Source: Nostoc sp. CHAB 5715
GTDB lineage: Bacteria > Cyanobacteriota > Cyanobacteriia > Cyanobacteriales > Nostocaceae
Assembly: GCF_020829685.1 (NCBI RefSeq)
Contig: NZ_JAIVFR010000308.1
Coordinates: 1-7,380, forward strand
DNA length: 7,380 nt
Direction: 5' to 3'
Positions 1 to 5,087 of this stretch are shown piece by piece (position 1 is the stretch's first letter; the number at the start of each line of letters is the position of its first letter). Made by a program: the position numbers and the translations under genes. The notes under the pieces are model-generated. The model did not search any database and was not told the DNA's origin. It worked only from the letters and a program-made list of their open reading frames with translations.

Positions 1-878
1 ACTTCAATATGACGCAACAGGCTAAATGGAATGGTGACTATCAAATAATCTGCGGTTTCCTGAAAACGTCCTGCCTGTGTGTCATAAGTAACCGTGACAT
101 CTTTCGCCGTGTTTTCAATTGCTTCCAGAGATGCTCCAAACCGGATGTTCTTACCCAAAATTGGCAAAAAGGCATTGGGCAAAGCATCAGAGCCATCTAC
201 CAGATACACCATGTGCGAAAAGGTGTTTGAGTATTCGTGATGCAAGTAACTGACGAAGGAAGAATTCATCCGGGATTCGACATTCCACAGAATACCTAAC
301 ATTTCGATCGCTCCTTCTGACCAACCCGAATGGCGCAAGAACCCACGCAATGAAAAATGGTCGTATTCTTCAATAATCCCATCCCAAGCAGTCTCTCCTT
401 GCTCCAGCACCCGCTCGTAAAGCGGCTTGAAGGTAGCTTTCAAGAGGTCTTCGGGCTGTTTGCCCAACTCGTGTGGGTGAACATCAAACTCAAACTTCTT
501 GGGGTCGAATTCTTTGCGACGAACGCGCTTGCCTTGTAGATAAATGTAGGCGTTTGGGTTAGCTAAAATAAAGGGTTCTGTCTTCAGGCGGAACCGCTTG
601 ATATATGCCATCGTTAAGTCGTGGCTTTGGGGGATTCGCATTGCTCCCATCTCTGCCCGCAGTCCGGGAGCTAGTCCTTCGTGCACTGTGTAGATTCTGC
701 CGCCGACTCGATGTTGAGCTTCCAGAATCGTGACATTGTGTCCTGCCCGTTTGAGCAGGTCGCCTGCAACTAGACCTGCCATCCCCGCCCCAACGATGAT
801 CGCCTTTTTTGGGCGACTCTTTCCTGCTTCTAAACCTTTTTCGAGGATGTTTAGTAATGAGTTTGAATTTGGATTCAT
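1..878 (-). CDS. FAD-dependent amine oxidase / L-amino-acid oxidase family, N-terminal 292 residues (partial)
   Basis: Flavin amine oxidase that should oxidatively deaminate an amine or amino acid to an oxo product, NH3 and H2O2. Seen: a Rossmann FAD-binding motif GAGMAG at residues 30-35, with the ribose-binding acidic residue E53 at the end of the second strand; the RVGGR motif at 57-61; EMGAMRIP at about 76-83, typical of L-amino-acid-oxidase-like flavoproteins; and DGSDALP at about 228-234, like the family's GG...LP segment. The reading frame stays open to the window edge, so the C-terminal substrate/FAD part is missing. The ATG at 878 is the only sensible start: an in-frame TGA lies upstream, and about 25 residues precede the first beta strand. 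I see no clear Shine-Dalgarno sequence and no signal peptide, so it is probably cytoplasmic. It begins 43 bp after glsA on the same strand, which suggests co-transcription. The substrate cannot be told from this part; L-amino-acid oxidase is favoured over monoamine oxidase. Confidence 0.88.
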   Translation of the reverse strand, partial: MNPNSNSLLNILEKGLEAGKSRPKKAIIVGAGMAGLVAGDLLKRAGHNVTILEAQHRVGGRIYTVHEGLAPGLRAEMGAMRIPQSHDLTMAYIKRFRLKTEPFILANPNAYIYLQGKRVRRKEFDPKKFEFDVHPHELGKQPEDLLKATFKPLYERVLEQGETAWDGIIEEYDHFSLRGFLRHSGWSEGAIEMLGILWNVESRMNSSFVSYLHHEYSNTFSHMVYLVDGSDALPNAFLPILGKNIRFGASLEAIENTAKDVTVTYDTQAGRFQETADYLIVTIPFSLLRHIE

Positions 879-883
879 GATTG

Positions 884-891
884 GCGATCGC
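884..891. repeat. HIP1 palindrome GCGATCGC (one of six in the window)
   Basis: This perfect HIP1 octamer lies in the 43-bp gap between glsA and the amine oxidase. Other perfect copies are at 1550-1557 (inside glsA), 3073-3080 (intergenic), 4592-4599 (inside grpE), and 5224-5231 and 5338-5345 (inside dnaK). Six copies in 7.4 kb is far above the chance expectation of roughly one per 65 kb. It is the strongest single sign that the DNA is cyanobacterial. Confidence 0.95.
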
Positions 892-921
892 TTTTTAGAA
901 GTTGTCAGTAGTCAGTTAAAC

Positions 922-1950
922 CTACCAAGTGTCTGCATCTCCTGTTCCTGCAATCCAATCTTCTAAAACGCGATCGGGCTTGGCAACATTAAATAGATGT
1001 AGTCCAAAATCTTTAGCCAGTTCTTCGCAAATTTTGATTCCCCGCACACTATTTCCCTTACTGTCTAGAGGGGGTGAGAATGTGCCAATCCCTAACTTCC
1101 CAGGAGCCACAGCTGTAATACCACCACCTACACCACTTTTGGCAGGCATCCCAACGCGATACACCCACTCGCCAGAATAGTCATACATTCCGCAGGTGAG
1201 CATAACACTAATCACATCCTGAACGTAGCGTTCATCAATCGCTCGCTCACCTGTGACGGGATTAATCCCGCCATTCGCTAACGTCCCTGCCATCATTCCC
1301 AGATCCCGTGCGTTCACCAAGATGGAACATTGCTGAAAATAGAGGTCAAGGGTTTCTTCAACTCGCTCGCTGACCATACCAAAGTTGAGCATTAGATATG
1401 CCATTGCTCGGTTACGATTTCCTGTTGCTTTTTCCGATAAAAAAACAGGGACGTTAATATCATGAGCGCGTCCCGTATATCGCTTAAACATATCTAGAAT
1501 GCGTTTGAGCCGTTCCGTTGCACCCTTGCCTTTAATCAGGTCAGATGTGGCGATCGCGCCTGCATTTACCATTGGGTTATAGGGGCGATTCGTTTTCTCG
1601 TCCAAGACAATTGCATTAAAAGCTTCCCCTGTTGGTTCAACGCTGACTTTGGTATTGACGTATTCTCGACCGTGATCTTCCAACGCTAAACCGTAGACAA
1701 ATGCCTTGGAGATGGATTGGATCGTGAACAGTTGGTCGCATTCTCCGACATCAAAAACTTGACCATTTTTCGTGACGACACAAATCCCAAACCATTCTGG
1801 TTTTGCCAGTGCCAACTCCGGAATATAGTCTGCAACCACACCATCATCAAGCAAACGATACTTCTCGTAAACATCGCTCAGATAATTGCGAAAGGGAGAT
1901 GCAACTGCTGTAATAGAACTCGCAAGAGAGTGTAAATCACCAGTGTTCAT
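922..1950 (-). CDS. glsA: Glutaminase (serine-dependent beta-lactamase-like glutaminase family)
   Basis: Hydrolyses L-glutamine to L-glutamate and ammonia in the cytoplasm. The 342-residue product is a little longer than the usual 300-310, with about 12 extra residues at the N-terminus. Residues that match the family's catalytic and binding set: the S-x-x-K pair S79/K82 in the QSISK motif; N129 in NPMVNAGA; E173 and N180 in the SEKATGNRN segment; Y204; Y256; and V274 within KSGVGGGI. All key positions are present, so the enzyme should be active. It lacks the STAS or ankyrin extensions found in some relatives. The ATG at 1950 is preceded by a weak purine stretch (AAGAGA, about 6 nt away). The amine oxidase gene starts 43 bp after its stop codon, making a likely two-gene unit for releasing ammonia from amino acids. 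I looked for an NtcA-type GTA-N8-TAC site in the 268 bp upstream and found none. Confidence 0.97.
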   Translation of the reverse strand: MNTGDLHSLASSITAVASPFRNYLSDVYEKYRLLDDGVVADYIPELALAKPEWFGICVVTKNGQVFDVGECDQLFTIQSISKAFVYGLALEDHGREYVNTKVSVEPTGEAFNAIVLDEKTNRPYNPMVNAGAIATSDLIKGKGATERLKRILDMFKRYTGRAHDINVPVFLSEKATGNRNRAMAYLMLNFGMVSERVEETLDLYFQQCSILVNARDLGMMAGTLANGGINPVTGERAIDERYVQDVISVMLTCGMYDYSGEWVYRVGMPAKSGVGGGITAVAPGKLGIGTFSPPLDSKGNSVRGIKICEELAKDFGLHLFNVAKPDRVLEDWIAGTGDADTW

Positions 1951-2218
1951 AAATATCTCTTGTAATCAATACCTTCGCCAATTTACGAGGGTGAGTTGAT
2001 GTATTAACTCCTTTGTCTCTAAGGTTTGGCAAAAACAATAAGTCCTAAAAATTCCTTCAAAGTTTCCCGCAAGTGTTTTTTAACGTATTCCCGCAGTATA
2101 AACGGTTTGAGCGTCTAAGCTACCTTGTAAGCTAAACGCTTATGTATGGGTCATTTTGCCATTTTTGCCAAAATTTTTGTAGGCTCTTATTTTGGCAAAG
2201 GTATTGGTAATGAATCGG
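1951..2218. other. Intergenic region between the ParA-like gene and glsA
   Basis: These 268 bp lie between two minus-strand genes and contain no credible ORF. They hold the perfect 11-bp inverted repeat listed separately and a weaker imperfect one at 2110-2140 (AGCGT...ACGCT, with TAAGCTA repeated directly inside). On the minus strand a TATACT at about 2095-2100 could act as a -10 element for glsA, but no good -35 element stands 16-18 bp before it, so I do not call a promoter. The length of the gap suggests glsA has its own promoter. Confidence 0.6.
2164..2199. repeat. Perfect 11-bp inverted repeat (TTTGCCAAAAT / ATTTTGGCAAA)
   Basis: The arms at 2164-2174 and 2189-2199 are perfect complements with a 14-nt loop. 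The hairpin lies 20 bp past the stop codon of the ParA-like gene, so it may end or stabilise that transcript. It lacks the T run expected of an intrinsic terminator: the minus strand after the stem reads AAAATGGCAAAATGA. A TTTTGCCA copy also occurs just outside the left arm, at about 2154-2161. A regulatory protein site upstream of glsA is an alternative reading. Confidence 0.6.
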
Positions 2219-2974
2219 TTATTCCATAATCCGTTGGGCAACTTTGGTAAATTCCTGACTAATGGGATGATCCTGATACTTCACGCAGAACACTCCTTCA
2301 CTGGCAAGTTGCACCATGTCTTCCGATAGAGGAAAAATGCCTGCGACTGGGGCACTGTAGGCTTCTTCTACCTTCTGCTGCAATACCTCAAAGTTGAGTT
2401 TGCTGTGCGCTTTGTTAATCGTCAGTAATAATTTACGAACATTGAGTTGACGCGCCACATCCACCGTCACAGCCGTTCCTTGGTAGTCTTGTTTATCTGG
2501 GCGCAGAATCAAAATCAAGACATGGGAAATGGCGATCGACAAAAAGGTTTCTTTTGAGAGTCCTGGATGAGTATCGATGAACAAATAATCAAGCTGTAAT
2601 GCCTTCACCAGTTGCCGAAGCCCATCGTTGAGCCGCTTCACGTCGTAGCCTTCTTTCAGGATTCTGGCAATATTATCTGCCTTCACACTCGAAGGAACCA
2701 GAAAAATCTCACCTCCTCCGGTCAATCCCACGTTGGCACTGACATCATATGCAGCCTCCTCAATCGGACTTTCCCCCCAAAGGTAGTTATTCAGGGTTTT
2801 GTTCATCTGTTCTGGCTCCAAGCAAAACAGGTTGTGAATTCCAGGTGAGGGAACATCAGTGTCCACCACGCCTACCCTATTTCCAGCCAGAGCAACAGTT
2901 GTTGAAAGGTTGGCAGTAAAGTTCGATTTTCCAGTTCCACCCCGGTAAGAGTGTATTGAAATCACTTTCGGCAT
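2219..2974 (-). CDS. MinD/ParA-family P-loop ATPase with arginine-variant Walker A motif
   Basis: A 251-residue cytoplasmic SIMIBI-class ATPase, probably acting in positioning, partition or regulation of some cargo. Seen: the Walker A region SYRGGTGKSN at residues 9-18, with K16 and S17 for phosphate and magnesium; the Walker A' DTD at 38-40; and the Walker B DYLFIDTHPG at 129-138. The family's signature lysine in K-G-G-x-G-K-S is replaced by R11. As I recall, RGGTGKSN versions form a known subgroup annotated simply as MinD/ParA family. The length is close to that of MinD and small ParA proteins. There is no N-terminal DNA-binding domain and no obvious C-terminal amphipathic membrane-targeting helix. 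No ParB or MinC/MinE partner is in the window, so the role cannot be inferred from neighbours. The ATG at 2974 directly begins the beta-1/P-loop region, as expected. It is preceded by a duplicated copy of itself (see the 32-bp repeat) and by no Shine-Dalgarno sequence. Confidence 0.9.
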   Translation of the reverse strand: MPKVISIHSYRGGTGKSNFTANLSTTVALAGNRVGVVDTDVPSPGIHNLFCLEPEQMNKTLNNYLWGESPIEEAAYDVSANVGLTGGGEIFLVPSSVKADNIARILKEGYDVKRLNDGLRQLVKALQLDYLFIDTHPGLSKETFLSIAISHVLILILRPDKQDYQGTAVTVDVARQLNVRKLLLTINKAHSKLNFEVLQQKVEEAYSAPVAGIFPLSEDMVQLASEGVFCVKYQDHPISQEFTKVAQRIME

Positions 2975-3009
2975 AATTAAGAGTGTATTGAAATCACTTT
3001 CGGCATAAT
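2946..3009. repeat. Perfect 32-bp tandem duplication spanning the ParA-like start codon
   Basis: Two identical 32-bp units at 2946-2977 and 2978-3009 abut with no mismatch. The inner copy contains the start codon and first codons of the ParA-like gene. The outer copy carries the same ATG and codons upstream of it. Because 32 is not a multiple of three, the outer copy is out of frame with the gene. Perfect identity suggests a recent event. Confidence 0.95.
2977..3006 (-). other. Upstream mini-ORF of nine codons created by the duplication
   Basis: From the outer ATG at 3006 the frame reads MPKVISIHS and then TAA at 2979-2977, two bases before the real start ATG at 2974. The peptide is identical to the first nine residues of the ParA-like ATPase. 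Such a stop-start arrangement could couple or reduce translation of the main gene by re-initiation. Whether it is translated is inference; neither ATG has a recognisable Shine-Dalgarno sequence. Confidence 0.45.
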
Positions 3010-3017
3010 AATTAAGT

Positions 3018-3046
3018 ATTATTTAATATTTGCAATTAGTAAACAA
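3018..3046 (-). promoter_or_regulatory. Candidate promoter for the ParA-like gene
   Basis: On the minus strand TTGTTT (3046-3041) and AATAAT (3023-3018) are 17 bp apart and resemble -35 and -10 elements (3/6 and 5/6 matches to TTGACA and TATAAT). Transcription would start near 3011, only a few bases before the outer ATG at 3006, giving a nearly leaderless mini-ORF. The region is very AT-rich, so chance matches are likely. Confidence 0.3.
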
Positions 3047-3066
3047 CAATTATTAAAAAGACCCCA

Positions 3067-3083
3067 GTGGCGGCGATCGCCAC
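3067..3083. repeat. Hairpin GTGGCG / CGCCAC built on a HIP1 site
   Basis: The arms GTGGCG (3067-3072) and CGCCAC (3078-3083) pair perfectly around a 5-nt loop. They overlap the HIP1 octamer at 3073-3080. There is no T run on either side, so an intrinsic terminator is not supported. Confidence 0.5.
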
Positions 3084-3112
3084 CCCTGATAGATGGAAGA
3101 AATAAATACAAT

Positions 3113-3152
3113 CCTCTTTTCTTCTACCCTGTGCCTTGTTTCTTGAAAGAGG
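3113..3152. repeat. Inverted repeat CCTCTTT / AAAGAGG with long loop
   Basis: The 7-bp arms at 3113-3119 and 3146-3152 enclose a 26-nt loop. A T7 run occurs about 15 nt after the right arm, too far away for a standard terminator. It may be chance in this pyrimidine-rich stretch. Confidence 0.3.
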
Positions 3153-3323
3153 GCTGAATGTAAAGATTTTTTTGATGTGTACTTAGCTCAAGCCAGTCCA
3201 GTTTCAGAATTGGTTGAGAGTAGATACTAAAGCAGTCCTACTCACAACAATCTTTTAGGTAAGTAGAGTTACTTAGTACAGCATTTGATTAATTCGTAGC
3301 AAATTAAATTTTGCAATACCCTG

Positions 3324-3470
3324 CAATGGCAATGCATCGCCTGACAATGCCAATGTGTCGCCTGACAATGGCAATGCATCGCCTGACAATGCCAATGCAT
3401 CGCCTGACAATGCCAATGCATCGCCTGACAATGTTAATGTGTCGGCTGACAATGTTAATGCGTTCCCCTG
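3324..3470. repeat. 21-bp minisatellite, about seven units
   Basis: Six full 21-bp units start at 3324, 3345, 3366, 3387, 3408 and 3429, with a diverged seventh at 3450-3470. The general form is CAATGNNAATG, then CATCG or TGTCG, then CCTGA or GCTGA. The variable pair after the first CAATG runs GG, CC, GG, CC, CC, TT, TT. Because 21 is a multiple of three, several frames stay open through the array (for example an LSGDALA heptapeptide on the minus strand). I take that as a by-product of the period rather than proof of coding. Confidence 0.92.
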
Positions 3471-3604
3471 CATTAAAAACGCTACGCTTTTACACAAAAC
3501 TGTACTTAGCACCTAACGGATTTTATCCTTATTGAACTATCAAAGCAACTATCTTACTCTGCCTTGAAAATACTACTTCGACCAATATCGATGTAGATAC
3601 CCCA

Positions 3605-3639
3605 ATACCCAATGCCCCATGCCCCATGCCCCATGCCCA
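3605..3639. repeat. Heptanucleotide repeat array (AATACCC, AATGCCC, CATGCCC x3)
   Basis: Five 7-bp units lie end to end. The reverse complement of the unit (GGGCATG/GGGCATT) makes up the longer array just after dnaK, so the two arrays flank grpE-dnaK in opposite orientation. A further heptamer-like GATGCCC at 3664-3670 follows an intervening segment of about 24 bp. This matches the short tandemly repeated repetitive (STRR) heptamers described from heterocystous cyanobacteria. Confidence 0.88.
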
Positions 3640-3640
3640 C

Positions 3641-3810
3641 TTGCCCTGAGCGAAGCCGAAGGGATGCCCAATGATGGCCACTTGCTTCAAGCCGGGAAAC
3701 CAAGCGTCGAGCAGTGGCTCCCCAAGTCCCCTTGTCTGTTTCTTCAACCTACTCGTTCGGGTTACCGCCTTAATGGCGTCTACGCCAACGTGTTCACCAT
3801 TTGTCACAAT
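3641..3810. repeat. Probable dispersed-repeat debris with small palindromes
   Basis: The segment begins with CCCTGAGCGAAGCCGAAGGG at 3645-3664, a type of short GC-rich repeat I recall as frequent in Nostoc-like intergenic DNA. It also contains two mutually exclusive hairpins: CGCC (3766-3769) with GGCG (3775-3778), and TGGCGT (3774-3779) with ACGCCA (3782-3787). Frames across it give no recognisable protein. Assignment to a genome-wide repeat family is from memory and needs a self-comparison of the genome. Confidence 0.4.
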
Positions 3811-3863
3811 AAGAGGACGGTTACATCACTTCCAGGAACCTGTCGGCAACAAAATCAGCCTCA

Positions 3864-3894
3864 GTTGCAAGTCGTGGATAACGACGGTTGCAAG
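3864..3894. promoter_or_regulatory. Symmetric element upstream of grpE (possible operator)
   Basis: Two direct copies of GTTGCAAG (3864-3871 and 3887-3894) flank a perfect inverted repeat GTCGT-GGATA-ACGAC (3871-3885). The element ends about 48 bp before the grpE start, a position suited to a promoter-proximal regulatory site. It does not match the CIRCE operator of HrcA (TTAGCACTC-N9-GAGTGCTAA). Function is inference. Confidence 0.3.
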
Positions 3895-3942
3895 CTGTGG
3901 AGATACACTGCCATCAAAAGCATCTGGAATGAGTAGACAATA

Positions 3943-4689
3943 ATGGATGAAAATAAACAGATAAACAATACAAGCCAGCAATTGGGTGAACCAACAGAGG
4001 TAAAGCAAGCAATGAAGAGTGACTCCCCAGCCCCAATTAATTTCAATGAATCTGGTAGCGAGGTGACAGAGCAAGTGACAGCCCAAACTAATGTATCGGG
4101 GGATACGGCTAATCTCAATCCAGAAAATAGCGTCGCTGCAAGTGAGAAAACTGGAGTGGAAACAGCAGCTTTGGCAGAACTGACTCAACAAATCGACTCT
4201 CTCAAAACGCAACTAGAAGAACGTAGTACTCAATATATGCGGATTGCCGCTGATTTTGAGAATTACCGGAAACGTACCAGCAAAGAAAAAGAAGAGTTAG
4301 AGACACAGATCAAGCGGAACACCATTTTGGAATTGCTGCCAGTGGTCGATAATTTTGAGCGGGCCCGATCGCACCTCAAACCGCAATCTGAAGGCGAAAT
4401 GACCATGCACAAAAGCTACCAAGGCGTTTACAAACAATTGGTAGATAGCCTGAAACGCTTGGGTGTATCACCAATGCGTCCTGAAGGTCAAGAATTTGAT
4501 CCGAACTTGCACGAAGCAGTAATGCGCGAACCTACGGATGAACATCCTGAAGGAACAGTGTTAGAAGAGTTAGTGCGCGGATATTACTTGGGCGATCGCG
4601 TGCTACGCCATGCAATGGTCAAAGTAGCTGCTCCCAAGGAAGATACCCCTTCTGCACCAGAAGATCAGTCGAGTCAAGCCTTCAGTTAA
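3943..4689 (+). CDS. grpE: GrpE, nucleotide-exchange factor for DnaK
   Basis: Homodimeric co-chaperone that opens the DnaK nucleotide-binding domain to release ADP, working in the cytoplasm with DnaK and DnaJ. The 248-residue product has: a polar, acidic, probably disordered N-terminal stretch (about 1-72); a long coiled-coil helix (about 74-125: [33 protein letters not shown] is broken only by typical GrpE features such as ADFENYRKR at 103-111); the helical hub [11 protein letters not shown] at 131-141; and the C-terminal beta domain with FDPNLHEAV at 185-193 and [10 protein letters not shown] at 220-229. The family motifs are all intact, and the length is normal for cyanobacterial GrpE. The start is fixed by an in-frame TAG at 3934-3936 just upstream and no other ATG before residue 24; the Shine-Dalgarno is weak (GAG, 9 nt away). 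It lies on the same strand as dnaK, 398 bp before it. Confidence 0.97.
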   Translation: MDENKQINNTSQQLGEPTEVKQAMKSDSPAPINFNESGSEVTEQVTAQTNVSGDTANLNPENSVAASEKTGVETAALAELTQQIDSLKTQLEERSTQYMRIAADFENYRKRTSKEKEELETQIKRNTILELLPVVDNFERARSHLKPQSEGEMTMHKSYQGVYKQLVDSLKRLGVSPMRPEGQEFDPNLHEAVMREPTDEHPEGTVLEELVRGYYLGDRVLRHAMVKVAAPKEDTPSAPEDQSSQAFS

Positions 4690-4771
4690 GCTGTAGTCGC
4701 TCGCCTCGCTGACCGAAAGTGCCTGGGTTCTAGCAAGGACGAGCATCATTATTGAGGTATGGGATGGAGAG

Positions 4772-4897
4772 GATGAGGGAGATGAGGGGGATGAGGAGGA
4801 TGAGGAGGATGAGGAAGATGAGGAAGATGAGGGGGATGAGGGGGATGAGGAAGATGAGGAAGATGAGGGGGATGAGGGGGATGAGGAAGATGAGGAA
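4772..4897. repeat. Purine-only 9-bp array, 14 units (GATGAGG + two variable bases)
   Basis: Fourteen contiguous 9-bp units read GATGAGG followed by GA, GG, AG, AG, AA, AA, GG, GG, AA, AA, GG, GG, AA, AA. The GG GG AA AA order gives a higher 36-bp period, showing growth by duplication of four-unit blocks. The top strand is purine throughout except for the single T of each unit. Confidence 0.95.
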
Positions 4898-4913
4898 GCA
4901 ATTTTTCTTCCCC

Positions 4914-5000
4914 TGCTCCCCCTGCTCCCTCATCTCCCCCTGCTCCCTCATCTCCCCCTGCTCCCTCATCTCCCCCTGCTCCCTCATCTCCCCCTGCTCC
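4914..5000. repeat. Pyrimidine-rich 18-bp array, four full units plus partial units
   Basis: Four perfect copies of TGCTCCCTCATCTCCCCC start at 4923, 4941, 4959 and 4977. A 9-bp partial unit (TGCTCCCCC) precedes them at 4914-4922 and TGCTCC follows at 4995-5000. The reverse complement of the unit (GGGGGAGATGAGGGAGCA) is close to the units of the preceding purine array, so the two arrays can pair imperfectly. Confidence 0.93.
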
Positions 5001-5087
5001 CCTACCTTCCCCATTTCTATATGCTGAAGTTTTGAGCTAGTCAGCGACATATTACAGCAGGAATACTCGGTAAAAATACTGATAATT

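Larger units (their letters stand above)
3010..3942. other. Long gene-free divergent region between the ParA-like gene and grpE
   Basis: About 930 bp that separates the minus-strand ATPase from plus-strand grpE. From left to right: an AT-rich candidate promoter, a hairpin at 3067-3083, a possible long hairpin at 3113-3152, a small TAAGT/ACTTA repeat at 3260-3275, a 21-bp minisatellite, a heptamer array, a stretch like dispersed-repeat debris at about 3641-3810, and a short symmetric element before grpE. Open frames here have repeat-derived, low-complexity translations or unrecognisable composition, so I call no gene. The grpE promoter must lie here, but I could not place it with confidence. 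Confidence 0.7.
4690..5087. other. grpE-dnaK intergenic region, mostly purine then pyrimidine repeats
   Basis: About 80 bp of unique sequence follow grpE, then a 126-bp purine array, a short AT-rich join (about 4898-4913), a pyrimidine array, and about 85 bp of unique sequence before dnaK. I see no intrinsic terminator after grpE, nor a convincing promoter or Shine-Dalgarno before dnaK. A frame on each strand stays open through the arrays, but its translation is pure repeat (GEMREQ or LIPLIF types) and is rejected as a gene. If grpE and dnaK share a transcript, this would form a long structured spacer in it. Confidence 0.8.

Noticed and set aside
1951..2218. NtcA-binding site (GTA-N8-TAC) controlling glsA
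   Set aside because: Every GTA in the interval was checked and none is followed by TAC after eight bases.
3324..3470. CRISPR array
   Set aside because: Units are directly adjacent with no unique spacers. The same holds for the arrays at 4772-5000 and 7051-7127, and no cas gene is present.
3273..3535. Small frames across the 21-bp minisatellite as genes
   Set aside because: Open frames follow automatically from a 21-bp unit without stops. The flanking residues are unrecognisable, and opposing frames are open equally.
3529..3936. Frames of 92, 105 and 90 residues between the minisatellite and grpE
   Set aside because: They run through heptamer repeats and repeat debris on both strands at once, have no recognisable motif or Shine-Dalgarno, and one overlaps others in a different frame. 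They are better explained as noncoding repeat DNA.
3826..4212. 128-residue minus-strand frame overlapping grpE
   Set aside because: It is antisense to the well-supported grpE N-terminus, and its composition is hydrophobic only because it mirrors the acidic/polar codons of grpE.
3943..5087. CIRCE/HrcA operator before grpE or dnaK
   Set aside because: No TTAGCACTC or GAGTGCTAA half-site was found in either upstream region.
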